A DNA stretch of 12,006 nt from Candolleomyces eurysporus (Eukaryota; Basidiomycota; Agaricomycetes; Agaricales; Psathyrellaceae): NCBI GenBank assembly GCA_027579435.1, contig JANBPK010001757.1, forward strand, positions 1-12,006. The letters are read 5' to 3'. Each line of letters begins with the position of its first letter. Position 1 is the stretch's first letter. A program made the position numbers and the translations under genes. The notes beneath the pieces are model-generated. The model did no database searches, had not been told where the DNA came from, and saw nothing but the letters and a program-made list of their open reading frames with translations. Positions 1 to 8,852 of the stretch are shown here, piece by piece.

Positions 1-502
1 CAACTTTTCGAGATCAAAAATAATCTCGCTAACCGACTGTGAAATTACTGCGAGCCCGCTGTCAGCATTAAGCGCAGGAGGACGATAAAGACGACGTACA
101 CCATGTTGTCTCGCTGCTACCGATGTCGACGGGGAAGTATGTACGGATAGCAACCTCGACGATGGAGGGGTTGAGAGAGAGGAAAGTTTCAACTGGTGCC
201 TATTTGTCTTATCGATCTTTTAACATCAGGGCAGGTCGGAGCCGGGATCACCTGACAACAGGGAAACAGAGTCAACCATGTGTCCGTCCGGAAGTGCGCG
301 TTTCGCCGAGCCGTCGAGCAGCCGCGCCCATTGTTGCCTTGAACCTGTAAACTCTCTACGGACTCGTTATATTGGTCTGGATGCTGTGTCTAGCTTTGAA
401 TCATTGCAACGGTACTATAGGTCGACAAATAATACAATATCGAGTCACCAATTTGGAGAATCCAGAAAAGCCAGATTACAATTTCGGTACACGTTATCGA
501 CA
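1..502. other. gene-free left edge
   Basis: No recognisable gene is seen in this stretch. Short open frames exist on both strands, but none resembles a protein family, has plausible splice signals, or continues into the neighbouring gene. The stretch lies downstream of the minus-strand monooxygenase, whose stop codon is at 503-505, so it should include that gene's 3' untranslated region and terminator. The 12-mer ATGTACGGATAG at 139-150 recurs exactly at 4199-4210 and 6142-6153, downstream of two GNAT genes. Its meaning is unknown. Confidence 0.6.
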
Positions 503-2350
503 TCATAGCTTCGCCTTGGGGCCAAAGAATTTATCCAAGTGCTGAGAGACCTCTCCTTCCAAGTCGTGGTTCCACACTGGCTCCCAGATTCCACGAAGCT
601 GATTCTGAGTGGTCGTGATATCGTTTCCTCCCTGCTGCGGGCCAAACCCATGGTAGAGGCGCCCCATTCGTACGGATTCCCTCTGAACATAGGTCGCCCG
701 TGGAGGTCTAATGGTGTCGTAGATACTCAGCACGTCCTGTTGTGGTGTCGGGTAAACGGAGGAGATAAGCACGTCAGCTGGAGGGAAGCCAACTCAGAGA
801 ATAAGAGACAACTGACCTTAAGATTTTTCGACGTTGTCTTGGGGTGAGTGAGGATTCGATAAAGAACATACGCGTCCTCGAATCCTTGCCCAACACCAGC
901 TGAAAGGTGCGGAACCATCGCATGGGCCTAAACGCCGTAAATTTAAGTTTCATCGTGAATAATGGAACACTTTTAGGACTTACAGCATCACCGATAAGTA
1001 CGACTTTCTGCTTCACATAGTGCTCCAGAGGCTCGACGACATGCATAGCCCACTTACTAGGCTCCTTGATATGAGAGAGAATGATTTTNCGCGTCCATNC
1101 CCCCAGTCCTCATACGCATCGAACATCTCGCTGGCCGGCACAGACCTCTCCACCCACGACTCAGTAAGCGGTGGGGACGGGATAAACGACGTGGAGAATG
1201 CGGCTCCGACATTCAGCTGCGATTATATTAGAAAGGGAGTTAGTTAGGTTAATTCTAATGAAGCATATTAAACGGAGACTTACAAGCTCATTCCCCTTAA
1301 TCGGGTACGTGACAACGTGCTAGACGAAACAAGCATTTAGTCTTCACGTCGTCGTTAAACTTGAAATTAGAGTTTTACCTTTTTCATCCCCATCCAAAGC
1401 AATGGCCTCGTCAAATCCGTCTTGACACCATCCTTCTTCAGCGCACTGATGCTCACCATGCCACGATACGTATTGGTATTGACATAAGACAAGTGCTTAT
1501 GCGGGTGAGGCCCCGCGACGAATTCGCGGGTAATGCTCTTGATCCCGTCGGCGCCAATGACGATATCAGCTTCTACCGAGGTATTATCGTGAAATGTCAC
1601 AATATGTTTCCCGGAAGGTAGAGTCGAAATCAACACAGCGCGTTTGTCGAAATGAGTGCGCTTGGGATCGATCGTGGGGACTAGGGCGTCCAAGAACATT
1701 GGCCTGAACACGCGTTAAGTCAACCGTGGATGTCAAGCGGAGGGGTGGACAAGGCTCTGTTGCTTACCTGTAGATACCAAGGCCATCTTGGTTGGCAGAA
1801 GTCGCATACTATGTTGTTCCATTTCATCAGTCAGAGGCAGTACGAGCCTTCTTCAATGATCAACTTACATCGAAGATATGCTCATGATTACCCTTCCCAC
1901 TGATAAAAGTGTAAGGTCTCATGGCCAGCTTCGGAGGATCAGCCTTGACCAAAACATCGTCGAGGACGCCCAGGCCTCTCAGGGCCTTGACCGCATTAGG
2001 ACCTGCAGACAAGCACGACTTTAGTTTAACTTGAACTCAATCACGAGAAGATGAACCCAAGTACGAACCCAGGCCGACACCCGCTCCGACTTCATCGAAC
2101 TTGGGCTACAAATAAATGGCGGCGGTGTGAACAAGAAACGCCACGTGTCGATGACGCCGCCACTACTCACAGCAGATTCAAAGACGTGTACGTCAAGTCC
2201 CGCTCTCAAGAGGGCAGTAGTTCTGCATTCCAATCATACCAAAGTCAGCTCTGAGGCAAGACAACCCTTGAAAGGGATGGCGAAAACTTACATCGCCAAA
2301 CCGGTCATACCCCCACCCACAACAACGATAGAGAAATCCTTTGAAGGCAT
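503..2350 (-). CDS. FAD-dependent monooxygenase (salicylate hydroxylase-like), ten exons
   Basis: This is a class A flavoprotein monooxygenase, which uses FAD, NAD(P)H and O2 to hydroxylate a usually aromatic substrate; the substrate here is unknown. Reading the minus strand, I infer exons 2350-2292, 2222-2171, 2105-2069, 2002-1869, 1808-1768, 1703-1379, 1319-1284, 1216-984, 927-817 and 736-503. All nine introns (56-80 nt) have GT...AG borders and every phase closes. If the two N characters at 1089 and 1099 are skipped, the sum is 1260 nt (419 aa), a normal family length. The start is secure: an in-frame TGA lies two codons upstream. Visible motifs are the Rossmann GGGMTG at residues 12-17, the ribose-binding acidic end VFE at 33-35, the GADG motif at 158-161, and GDAAHAMVPHLSAG from about 303, which binds the FAD pyrophosphate and ribityl chain. 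The C-terminus ends GPKAKL. No signal peptide or membrane anchor is seen. Transcription diverges from the first GNAT gene. Exact specificity (salicylate, hydroxynicotinate or other) cannot be read from the sequence. Confidence 0.93.
1089..1099. other. two ambiguous bases inside monooxygenase exon 8
   Basis: N occurs at 1089 beside four T and at 1099 beside five C. Counted as real bases, they make exon 8 233 nt long and break the frame. Skipped, the exon is 231 nt and reads through as DWGMDAKIIL, which fits the family. They are best read as spurious consensus insertions from homopolymer uncertainty, not as mutations. Confidence 0.8.
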
Positions 2351-3035
2351 GATGGCTCACGACTCTGGGAATGAGAGCAGGAGGCGGAGGGTCCAAGAGG
2401 GCTAACTAGAGCTTCCCATCTAGACTTTCGACTTTATATCCGAAACTTGTCCAGATTTACGGCACGATCCATTCCGGGTCGGTGAGATGGAAAAAGTCGA
2501 TAAGCAAAAACAAGACAACACTGGCAGAGCGGGCCTTGTTGGTCCGGCGTTTTGAGAAGAAGTCGACGAGCGAAGAGAGGCCGCTGCATCTTTGGAAGAA
2601 TTGAAATGGGAATTTGAAGTCAATCTCTCAACGATGTAGAAATGAACGTGGAAGGTTTACCCCAATCGGTCTTGCAATTGATCATGGAAGGTCACTTGAT
2701 ATAGTATGGGAATGACCGACAACTACTGGCATCTCGGCTTGTAATGCTTGCTTGCGTCATACAAGGGATGGAATGGAGGATGCTAGACTATATTGATACT
2801 TCAAGATTCAAGTTTCATCAGTCATAGAATGATTATTACGCTTGATTGACCTCGCCTGAAGGATCCGTACAGGGATCATATTACACGCCCCGACGGGAAC
2901 GATATGCCCTTAGCCATGATACTGGCAGTAGTTGGGTTAATGAAAAAGAACAGAACGAGTTCCGAGAAGAAACTTACTCGGTCTAGACGGTCCATGTCAG
3001 TGACGAACTCGGACATATCGTTGTGACAGACGATG
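2351..3035. promoter_or_regulatory. divergent intergenic region between monooxygenase and GNAT A
   Basis: About 0.7 kb of unique sequence separates the divergently transcribed monooxygenase (start 2350, minus) from the duplicated GNAT segment that begins near 3036. It must hold the monooxygenase promoter, but I can name no convincing core element. Apart from the possible exon remnant at 2978-3095, I see no coding signal; the short open frames are not family-like. Confidence 0.4.
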
Positions 3036-3095
3036 ATCGGCATGGCTCCGTCCGACAGGTCGGGGTCGTTGAGAGATACGAAAGCCGCACAGGAA
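2978..3095 (-). pseudogene. possible orphan exon, faintly PAS/LOV-like
   Basis: On the minus strand a 118-nt open stretch lies between an acceptor-like CCTAG (ending at 3096) and a very good donor GTAAGT (starting at 2977). It encodes 39 residues after the phase-2 base, including SCAAFVSLNDPDLSDG and MPIIVCHNDMSEF. The order of residues recalls the start of fungal LOV/PAS domains (SCAFVV-D-L-D-PI-YVS--F--LTGY), but the GY and the flavin-binding cysteine region are not found downstream. The 5' part is also present in the second duplicated unit (about 4978-5036), where the rest is missing. It may be a broken gene fragment or chance. The resemblance is my own reading and is weak. Confidence 0.2.
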
Positions 3096-3190
3096 CTAGG
3101 AACAGTGATCAACGAGCGCTCATCGCACGAATGGGATGAAACTCAGAGTAAACCTGTCCCCGTCGCAGTGCTACTACTAGGAATCAACGT

Positions 3191-3278
3191 ATCACGTGCA
3201 AAGACATATATCGCGGCGAGGATGCTGAAGTCGAGTCATAATCCTAGAGTGATAAGAACAGAACTTGATCATGAGTCA
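3191..3278 (+). promoter_or_regulatory. putative promoter module of GNAT A
   Basis: ATCACGTG (3191-3198, containing the CACGTG E-box that bHLH factors bind) is followed by CGAGTCAT (3232-3239, reverse complement ATGACTCG, a Gcn4/AP-1-like core) and by TGAGTCA (3272-3278), just 15 nt before the start codon. The first two motifs recur in the same order upstream of all three other GNAT copies. The factor assignments come from general fungal knowledge; binding here is an inference. Confidence 0.5.
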
Positions 3279-3292
3279 GTCGAAAAGCAAAG

Positions 3293-4138
3293 ATGTACAA
3301 TCGTCAGTACCACCCACTACAAGTCAACCCCAACACAGGGGAACCGTTCCTTCGTCTTCAAAAGCATCCCAATGTTATACTAACACCTCCTCGACCGGAC
3401 GATGGTCCGCAGATAACGGTGAACATGTCGGATCCAAGGGTTTACGACAATTTAGCAAGTCCCCATGTGCCGTTTTTGCTTGGTGAGTGACGTTTTGATT
3501 CGTCTCTTTCGGCGATGACGTCTAAGCTTTGACCATCCAGAACACGCAGAAGCTTATCTGGCCAAGATGAAGGCAGCGTCAGACGCGATTTTCCAAGCAT
3601 TGGAGGATAGTCAACAAGACGAAGCGTTGATAACCGTTGGAGGAAGCCCAACAACTGCCATCCGCGAAGTCCAGGCGGACGGAAGCGATCTCTTGATTGG
3701 CGACATGAAAATCAAGCCGTCAGACGCTCGTGCTCGAGGGTTTATCAAGGATTATTCTCGAGAGGGCGAAGATGATAGTCCCGAAAAAGAGGTCAACGCT
3801 GTCGAACCCGTGAAAGACGAAACCGAGTGGAACATTGGCTGTGAGATGCGCTCCTTCGGTGCTGAGTGATGCTGACGCCAGTCATAGTTTGGCTTGCTTC
3901 TAGCCACCACAACAAAGGCATTATGACAGACGCCGTGCACACTTTGATCCACGACTGGGCCATTCCGAGGATGAATGCGAGACGTTTTATATGCGGAGCC
4001 TTCACCGGGAATCAAGCGAGCGTCCGAGTATTTGAGAAGATCGGGTTCAAGACCAGGTCTATCAAGGAAGATGCAATGGAAGTGAGAGGTCAAAAGCGGG
4101 GGATCCACATCCTAGAGTGGCGCTCAGATCGACAGTAG
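3293..4138 (+). CDS. GNAT-family N-acetyltransferase, copy A
   Basis: This is a predicted acetyl-CoA-dependent acetyltransferase of the RimJ/RimL-like fungal GNAT group; its acceptor is unknown. Exons are 3293-3482, 3541-3840 and 3888-4138. The introns are 58 and 47 nt (GTGAGT...CAG and GTGAGA...TAG). The phases close to give 246 aa. The N-terminus carries the family signature GEPFLRLQKHPNVILTPPR at residues 16-34, then MSDPRVYDNL. The core beta strand EWNIGFWL (about 159-166) leads into the acetyl-CoA pyrophosphate loop SHHNKGIM (169-176). The canonical Q/R-x-x-G-x-G/A is altered here to H-N-K-G-I-M, as I recall for relatives with SHHGRGIM. The conserved VFEKIGF helix follows near 214-220. 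An acidic linker (about 137-158) sits between the strands. No targeting signal is visible, so it is probably cytosolic. Copy B differs at 21 residues by hand count. Confidence 0.9.
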
Positions 4139-4204
4139 TGCTGGTGTCCGTTATCTATTAGACTCGAACCTGTCCCTTTGGTGCTGTTAGGTAGAAAGAT
4201 GTAC

Positions 4205-4226
4205 GGATAGGAATTGGCACCTATCC
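4205..4226. other. hairpin downstream of GNAT A
   Basis: GGATAGG (4205-4211) and CCTATCC (4220-4226) form a perfect 7-bp inverted repeat around an 8-nt loop, 66 nt after the stop codon. It is conserved in unit B (6148-6169) and overlaps the repeated 12-mer ATGTACGGATAG. It may lie in the 3' untranslated region; a role in 3' end formation is speculation. Confidence 0.5.
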
Positions 4227-4502
4227 TCTCACATACTCACGCCCACTCGTAGTAACGGCTAGTTCGAGCCTAATTACCTATGGCTGAGTTAAATGTCAAT
4301 CATGTTAGCTCGGAGTCGGAATGCTGAGGAACCTGTGTTCAACATCCGCCGCTGAATGGTACGGGACACATAATAGTAGCTGGGAGGGTGGTCCACGAGC
4401 TGTACCTTAGATTGTTGCTTTCGCCAGTTCGGCAATCAACAGCAAAGGAGGCGTTTCTAGATCTGGCCCTCCATTTTCGAGTTCCCAGCAAGTTCCCACA
4501 AC

Positions 4503-4549
4503 GAAAAGAGAGAGAGGGAAGAGGGGGAGAGAGAAAGAGAAAGGAAGGG
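4503..4549 (+). repeat. polypurine (GA-rich) tract, unit A
   Basis: This is an uninterrupted 47-nt run of A and G. The matching tract in unit B (6436-6471) is 36 nt, so it has changed length since duplication, as low-complexity purine tracts do. Confidence 0.85.
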
Positions 4550-5126
4550 TCGCGAGGGCGGCAGAATGGGTCTGACCCAGATTAAATTAGGTCATACACG
4601 CGATTTAAACATTGATCGCGGTGCGCAGGTCAAGCTGGCGGTTCTCAACCACTTTACACAGATTCTTTCCTGGGAAGACTCGAGGGGAGCATAGGGGCGG
4701 AAAAAAGAGGGCCAATCTCACACTCCTATGTAGTTATGCGAATTCTCGGGGTTCTGCAAATCTATTCCCCTAATTTTTCAAGTTAAGATTTTAGTGGCGG
4801 GGAGGCTCTATGAGTTCATAGCGGACACAGAGGTCGGCGGTCGTCGTTGGGTGAGGGAAAGAGGCTAGTCAGCCCCGACTGCCAGAGTGATCTGGTTCTC
4901 CAGCACATGGAGAAACCGGGTCCTAGAGGAACACCTGGTACTACCAAGTGCAACACCCGGGGGGAGGTTCCATAGCGATCGTCATGGCTCCATCCGACAG
5001 GTTGGGGTCGTTGAGAGATACGAAAGCCGCACGGGAACTAGGAACAGTGATAAACGAACGCTCATCGCACGAATGGGATGGAACTCAGAGTAAACCTGTC
5101 CCCGTCGCAGTACTAGGAATCAATGT

Positions 5127-5214
5127 ATCACGTGCAAAGACATATATCCACAGCGGCGAGGATGCTGAAGTCGAGTCATAATCCTAGAGTGATAAAGAAC
5201 AGAACCTGAGTCGG
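5127..5214 (+). promoter_or_regulatory. putative promoter module of GNAT B
   Basis: ATCACGTG (5127-5134) and CGAGTCAT (5172-5179) are kept in the same order as upstream of copy A. The proximal TGAGTCA of copy A is changed by one base to TGAGTCG (5208-5214), so the two copies may differ in response if that site matters. Confidence 0.5.
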
Positions 5215-5227
5215 TCGAAAAGCAAAG

Positions 5228-6081
5228 ATGTACAATCGTCAGTACCACCCACTACAAGTCAACCCCAACACAGGGGAACCGTTCCTTCGTCTTCAAAAGC
5301 ATCCCAATGTTATACTAACACCTCCTCGACCGGACGATGGTCCGCAGATAACGGTGAACATGTCGGATCCAAGGGTTTACGATAATTTAGCAAGTCCGCC
5401 TTTGCCATTTTTGCTTGGTGAGTGACGTTTTGATTCGTTCGTCTCTTTTGGCGATGACGTCCAAGCTTTGACCACCTAGAACACGCAGAAGCTTATCTGG
5501 CCAAGGTGAAGCCAGCGTCAGACGCGATTCTCCAAGCATTGGAGGATAGTCGACAAGACGAAGCGTTGATAACCGTCGGAGGGAGTCCACTAACTGCCAT
5601 CCGCGAGGTTCATGAAGACGGAAGCGATCTCTTGATTGGCGACATGAAAATCGAGCCGTCAGAGGCTCGTGCTCGCTCGTTTACCAAGGATTATAGTCGA
5701 GAGGGCGAAGATGATAATCCCGGAAAAGAGGCCAACGCTGTCGAACCCGTGAAAGACGAAACCGAGTGGAACATTGGCTGTGAGATGCGGTATCTCCTTC
5801 GGTGCTGAGTGATCCTAACGCCAGTCACAGTTTGGCTTGCTCCTAGCCACCACAGCAAAGGCATTATGACAGACGCCTTGCACACTTTGATCCACGACTG
5901 GGCCATTCCGAGGATGAATGCGAGACGTTTTATATGCGCAGCCTTCACCGGGAATCAAGCGAGTGTCCGAGTGTTTGAGAAGAACGGGTTCAAGACCAGG
6001 TCTATCAAGGAAGATGCAATGGAAGTGAGAGGTCAAAAGCGGGGGATCCACATCCTAGAGTGGCGCTCAGATCGACAGTAG
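5228..6081 (+). CDS. GNAT-family N-acetyltransferase, copy B
   Basis: This is the tandem paralogue of copy A, with exons 5228-5417, 5480-5779 and 5831-6081 (190, 300 and 251 nt, exactly the lengths in copy A), again 246 aa. The introns are 62 and 51 nt, each 4 nt longer than in copy A. The first 57 residues and about the last 40 are identical to copy A. The middle has changed, for example HV to PL near residue 58, SS to PS just before the HH of the acetyl-CoA loop (SHHSKGIM), and VFEKIGF to VFEKNGF. The Asn form matches what I recall as usual in this family. All GNAT landmarks are present and the frame is open, so both copies should make protein. The acceptor substrate is unknown. Confidence 0.9.
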
Positions 6082-6691
6082 TGCTGGTGTCCGTTATCTA
6101 TTAGAATCGAACCCGTCTCTTCGGTGCTGTTAGGTAGAAAGATGTACGGATAGGAATTGGCACCTATCCTCTCACATACTCACCTCCACTCCCAGTAACG
6201 GCTAGTTCGAGCCTAATTATCTATGGCTGAGTTAAATGTCCAATCATGTTAGCTCGGAGTCGGAATGCTGAGGAACCTGTGATCAACATCCGCCGTTGAA
6301 TGATACGAGAAATAGTAGCTGGGAGGGTGGTCCACGAGCTGTACCTTAGATTGTTGCTTTCGCCAGTTCGGCAAGCAACGGCAAAGGAGGCGTTTCTGAC
6401 CCTCCATTTTCGAATTCCCAGCAAGTTCCGACAACGAAAAGAGAGAGGGAGAGAGAAAGAGAAAGGAAGGGTCGCGAGGGCGGCGGAATGGGTCCGACCC
6501 AGATTAACATAGGTCATACACGCGATTTAAACATTGATCGCAGTGCGCAGGTCAAGCTGGCGGTTCTCAACCACTTTATACAGATTCTTTTCTGGGAAGA
6601 CTCAAGGGGAGGTGCGGAAAGTAGAGGCCCAATCTCACACCCCTATGTACTTGTGCGAATTCCCGGGGTTCTGCAAATCTATTTTCCTGAT
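6082..6691. other. 3' flank of unit B
   Basis: No gene is supported. This mirrors the flank of unit A: it carries the 7-bp-stem hairpin at 6148-6169 (GGATAGG/CCTATCC) and a 36-nt polypurine tract at 6436-6471. Open frames across it are not kept between the copies. Confidence 0.65.
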
Positions 6692-7601
6692 TATAAAATC
6701 CCTAAAATCACAGAAATAATACAGTGAATGTGAACCCGCAAGGGCTACATTAGAATGTCATTTTGTTGGAATTTACCAACATGATCAAGGTGGCTAGTAC
6801 AGTCCATTGTTCAGGATCTGATACTTGCTATTCATGATATGTGATTATATATATCAGACACAGGGAAGAGGTCCGATATTTCGTGCAGCAGTCCTTTCGA
6901 GGCGTTTTTCGTCGCCCGGCCCATGCTTCGGTATATGAAAGGTCGCGAAAGGGGAACGAAAGACTGTATGAGAGGATGCACAATCATACAAGTTCCATGT
7001 TCCAAATCTCCCTTCAGGAAATATCCAAGTTATCACCCAAAACCATCACTATTGACTCCCCTATGTCCCCCCTCCCAATGCTCCAAAATTCAAATGCGAA
7101 CCGCTGCCATCAGTGCCGTCAGTGCCGTCGAATCAGTGCCGTCGAACGCCATAGGGCCATGCAAATCAAATGTCTCCATCAAAAATAACCTAATTTAGTC
7201 AATGATGCCGCCCCCGTTTTTCGAAACCCGCTCATACTTGACAAAATCCGGACTCAAAGTCCAGGAATTCGTCGTTCCGTACGCTACGCACCACTCTAAT
7301 AGGTAATATACGTTTAAGTGCCCAGATATTCAAAGTGGTCGCTATTTGAAACCCTAGGAACCGAGAGGGCAAATCGAGATGACGGACTGTACTGGATCAG
7401 GTGGAGCCATAATGTACAGATAGAATCGCGGATAAGTAAGAGGTGAATTATCTCACACGGATAGGAGGTTTATAACTGAATAAAATAGCTCACTCGCCAG
7501 TTTATATCTGGTTTCATTTACCGTCTCAGCCACTTCATCCTCCCCATGGCCTGAGCCCCCGCCGTCCCAGAGGAATCCGAATTACAGAAATCCAATATTC
7601 C
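6692..7601. other. unique intergenic region upstream of the HNH gene
   Basis: About 0.9 kb has no gene that I can support. Open frames of up to 115 codons on the plus strand have no family resemblance, repetitive composition at the 3' end and no good splice context. The stretch contains a small hairpin at 6764-6781 (TGTTGG/CCAACA, loop AATTTA), the microrepeat at 7111-7143, and TTTATATC around 7501, which could be a TATA-like element about 100 nt before the HNH start. Confidence 0.5.
7111..7143 (+). repeat. CAGTGCCGTC microrepeat
   Basis: CAGTGCCGTC occurs three times, at 7111-7120, 7120-7129 and 7134-7143. The first two share a base and the third is preceded by GAAT. It looks like a small slippage-derived tandem repeat in noncoding DNA. 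Confidence 0.75.
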
Positions 7602-8852
7602 ATGGACTCTGAATCAACTGACGATCTGGTCCTTCGGGCCAAGAGAAAACTCCACACCCTACTATTCTCTCTCGATCCCAACGAGAACGGGGTCTGTTTT
7701 GGTAAACTCCTGTCCCAGCTAATCTCGGACGCTCCAACGGACTCTGGGAAGCGATGTATTGCTCGACGCGTTATTGACGTCGCAGAAGCCGAGGGCGATT
7801 CTGGACTGGCCAATCTAGCTGCCTCGTTTTTGAATGATTTGTTGTTTCCCAGTGAGTTCGGTTGGAAACGTTTCACTTTGATCACAAAACTTACCTTGGC
7901 CGTCTCCAAGTTATTTCCTTGTCGGACACCATTGCTCGCTCTGGCGGTCATGATCACCGAGCGTTGTTAGAGTGGGAGCCACCCCCTCAGACCAAGCTGT
8001 ATAAAGCTGTAAGTTGAGCGTGCGTTCGCCTTGGATCTATCAGCGACTCATTCATTATAGCTCAAAAAGAGGGAGGGTGGGAAATGCGGGCTTATAGGTT
8101 ACCTCGATCGCTATGTCCATTTGGAAATAAAAAGGCAAGGAAAGAAGGCCCCAGCTTGGGCTTTGGAAAAGGGGATGATGATTCCATGCGTTCCCACTCA
8201 CATCCTCCCAATCTGTTCGTCGAATCCGGCAAACGATCAGGATCCAAATGTGCGTTTGTTTGGGTTCCCGTCTGCTTACTTTCTGATCAAAATATGCTAA
8301 ACTACTGCTTCTAGGATCCCACCAAGCGCATGCGAGATCTCCTCAACAGTTGGGCAGGTATAGATGTCGCACAACTCGTTGGACCAACGGTCCATGCCCC
8401 GCACAATTCTATGTTTATGAATATGGATGACAGGGATGGCTTCACGACCTTCATCACTTGGCTCGAGGTATGTGCTTCGTCTCCTTGTATTATTAACCTC
8501 CTTTACCCACTGATTCGATTTATCAACGGGAATATTCAGGCCACAGGCTCCGAGAACGAGTACGTACCACTCAGCCCCTGGCGACTGTCAACATTCTATT
8601 ATATGAAGTCACCGCCTCCCACTCGTTTTCCGACCAAGGAAGAGTCTGGAATCGACCCACCGGATCCCACCCTGCTTAAGATCCATGCTGCATTGTCGAG
8701 GGTGATCAACGCATGCAAGGCAGATAGAGTGTACGAAAAAAAAGATGGAAGAGCAGGCTAAGGCTGATATGGAATGGGAGGAGATTCCGTCAATGAAGAC
8801 TCTGAGTCTCTCAGACTCGATGGAGACTTTCCGGGGGAANTTAAAACGATAG
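7602..8852 (+). CDS. fungal HNH-nuclease-like protein, frameshifted near the 3' end
   Basis: This belongs to the large family of basidiomycete HNH-domain proteins of unknown role. Inferred exons are 7602-7851, 7911-8008, 8061-8249, 8315-8467 and 8540-8852. The introns (59, 52, 65 and 72 nt) have GT...AG ends and closing phases. The N-terminal region has GKLLSQL...DSGKRCIARRV, typical of the family. The HNH core follows: GKCGLIG (Cys near residue 125), THILP (His near 163) and HNSMFMN (Asn near 210). The last metal-binding His is missing: where H-x-x-F is expected there is R-D-G-F (219-222), so nuclease activity is doubtful. The C-terminal helix LLKIHAALSRVINA is typical. A run of eight A at 8736-8743 shifts the frame. 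As written, the product ends YEKKDGRAG at 8761 (303 aa). With seven A it runs on as MEEQAKADMEWEEI to a stop at 8850-8852 (333 aa). An N at 8840 lies in that tail; skipping it would end the frame at 8844. Confidence 0.78.

Larger units (their letters stand above)
3036..4777. repeat. tandem segmental duplication, unit A
   Basis: This is the left copy of a ~1.74 kb direct repeat; the right copy is 4978-6691. Homology starts around GATCGGCATGGCTCC and ends shortly after the shared GGGGTTCTGCAAATCTATT. The unit contains the GNAT promoter, three exons, two introns and about 640 nt of 3' flank with a hairpin and a polypurine tract. A spacer of about 200 nt (4778-4977), in which I find nothing, separates the two units. 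Confidence 0.92.
4139..5227. other. 3' flank of unit A, spacer, and 5' flank of unit B
   Basis: No gene is supported here. The stretch holds the rest of unit A to about 4777 (hairpin 4205-4226, polypurine tract 4503-4549), a unique spacer 4778-4977, and the start of unit B with its promoter motifs. The open frames on either strand of the flank are shifted by indels between the two copies, unlike the exons, so the flank is not behaving as coding sequence. Confidence 0.65.
4978..6691. repeat. tandem segmental duplication, unit B
   Basis: This is the right copy of the ~1.7 kb direct repeat, in the same orientation as 3036-4777. The homology covers promoter, gene and 3' flank. The differences from unit A are single substitutions plus small indels, and the indels fall outside the exons. 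After the repeat ends near 6691 the sequence becomes unique. Confidence 0.92.

Noticed and set aside
2140..2150. CACGTG in intron 2 of the monooxygenase as part of the promoter module
   Set aside because: It lacks the flanking AT and the CGAGTCAT partner; a single 6-mer is expected by chance.
503..6081. Monooxygenase and GNAT genes as a biosynthetic gene cluster
   Set aside because: No core synthase, transporter or cluster regulator is visible, and the shared motif pair is not upstream of the monooxygenase, so adjacency alone is not enough.
6221..6517. 98-codon minus-strand open frame in the unit B flank
   Set aside because: The matching region of unit A is disrupted by indels, so the frame is not conserved; its composition comes from the purine tract.
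3036..6691. Transposon or LTR interpretation of the 1.7 kb direct repeat
   Set aside because: No transposase, reverse transcriptase, terminal inverted repeats or TG...CA long-terminal-repeat ends. The repeat unit is simply a gene with its flanks.
6841..7188. 115-codon plus-strand open frame
   Set aside because: No recognisable domain, repeat-driven Cys/Arg-rich end, and no splice or promoter context. It could be chance in 0.9 kb of unique DNA.
7535..7957. 140-codon minus-strand open frame
   Set aside because: It lies antisense to exon 1 and intron 1 of the HNH gene, whose sense translation matches a known family and has closing splice phases.
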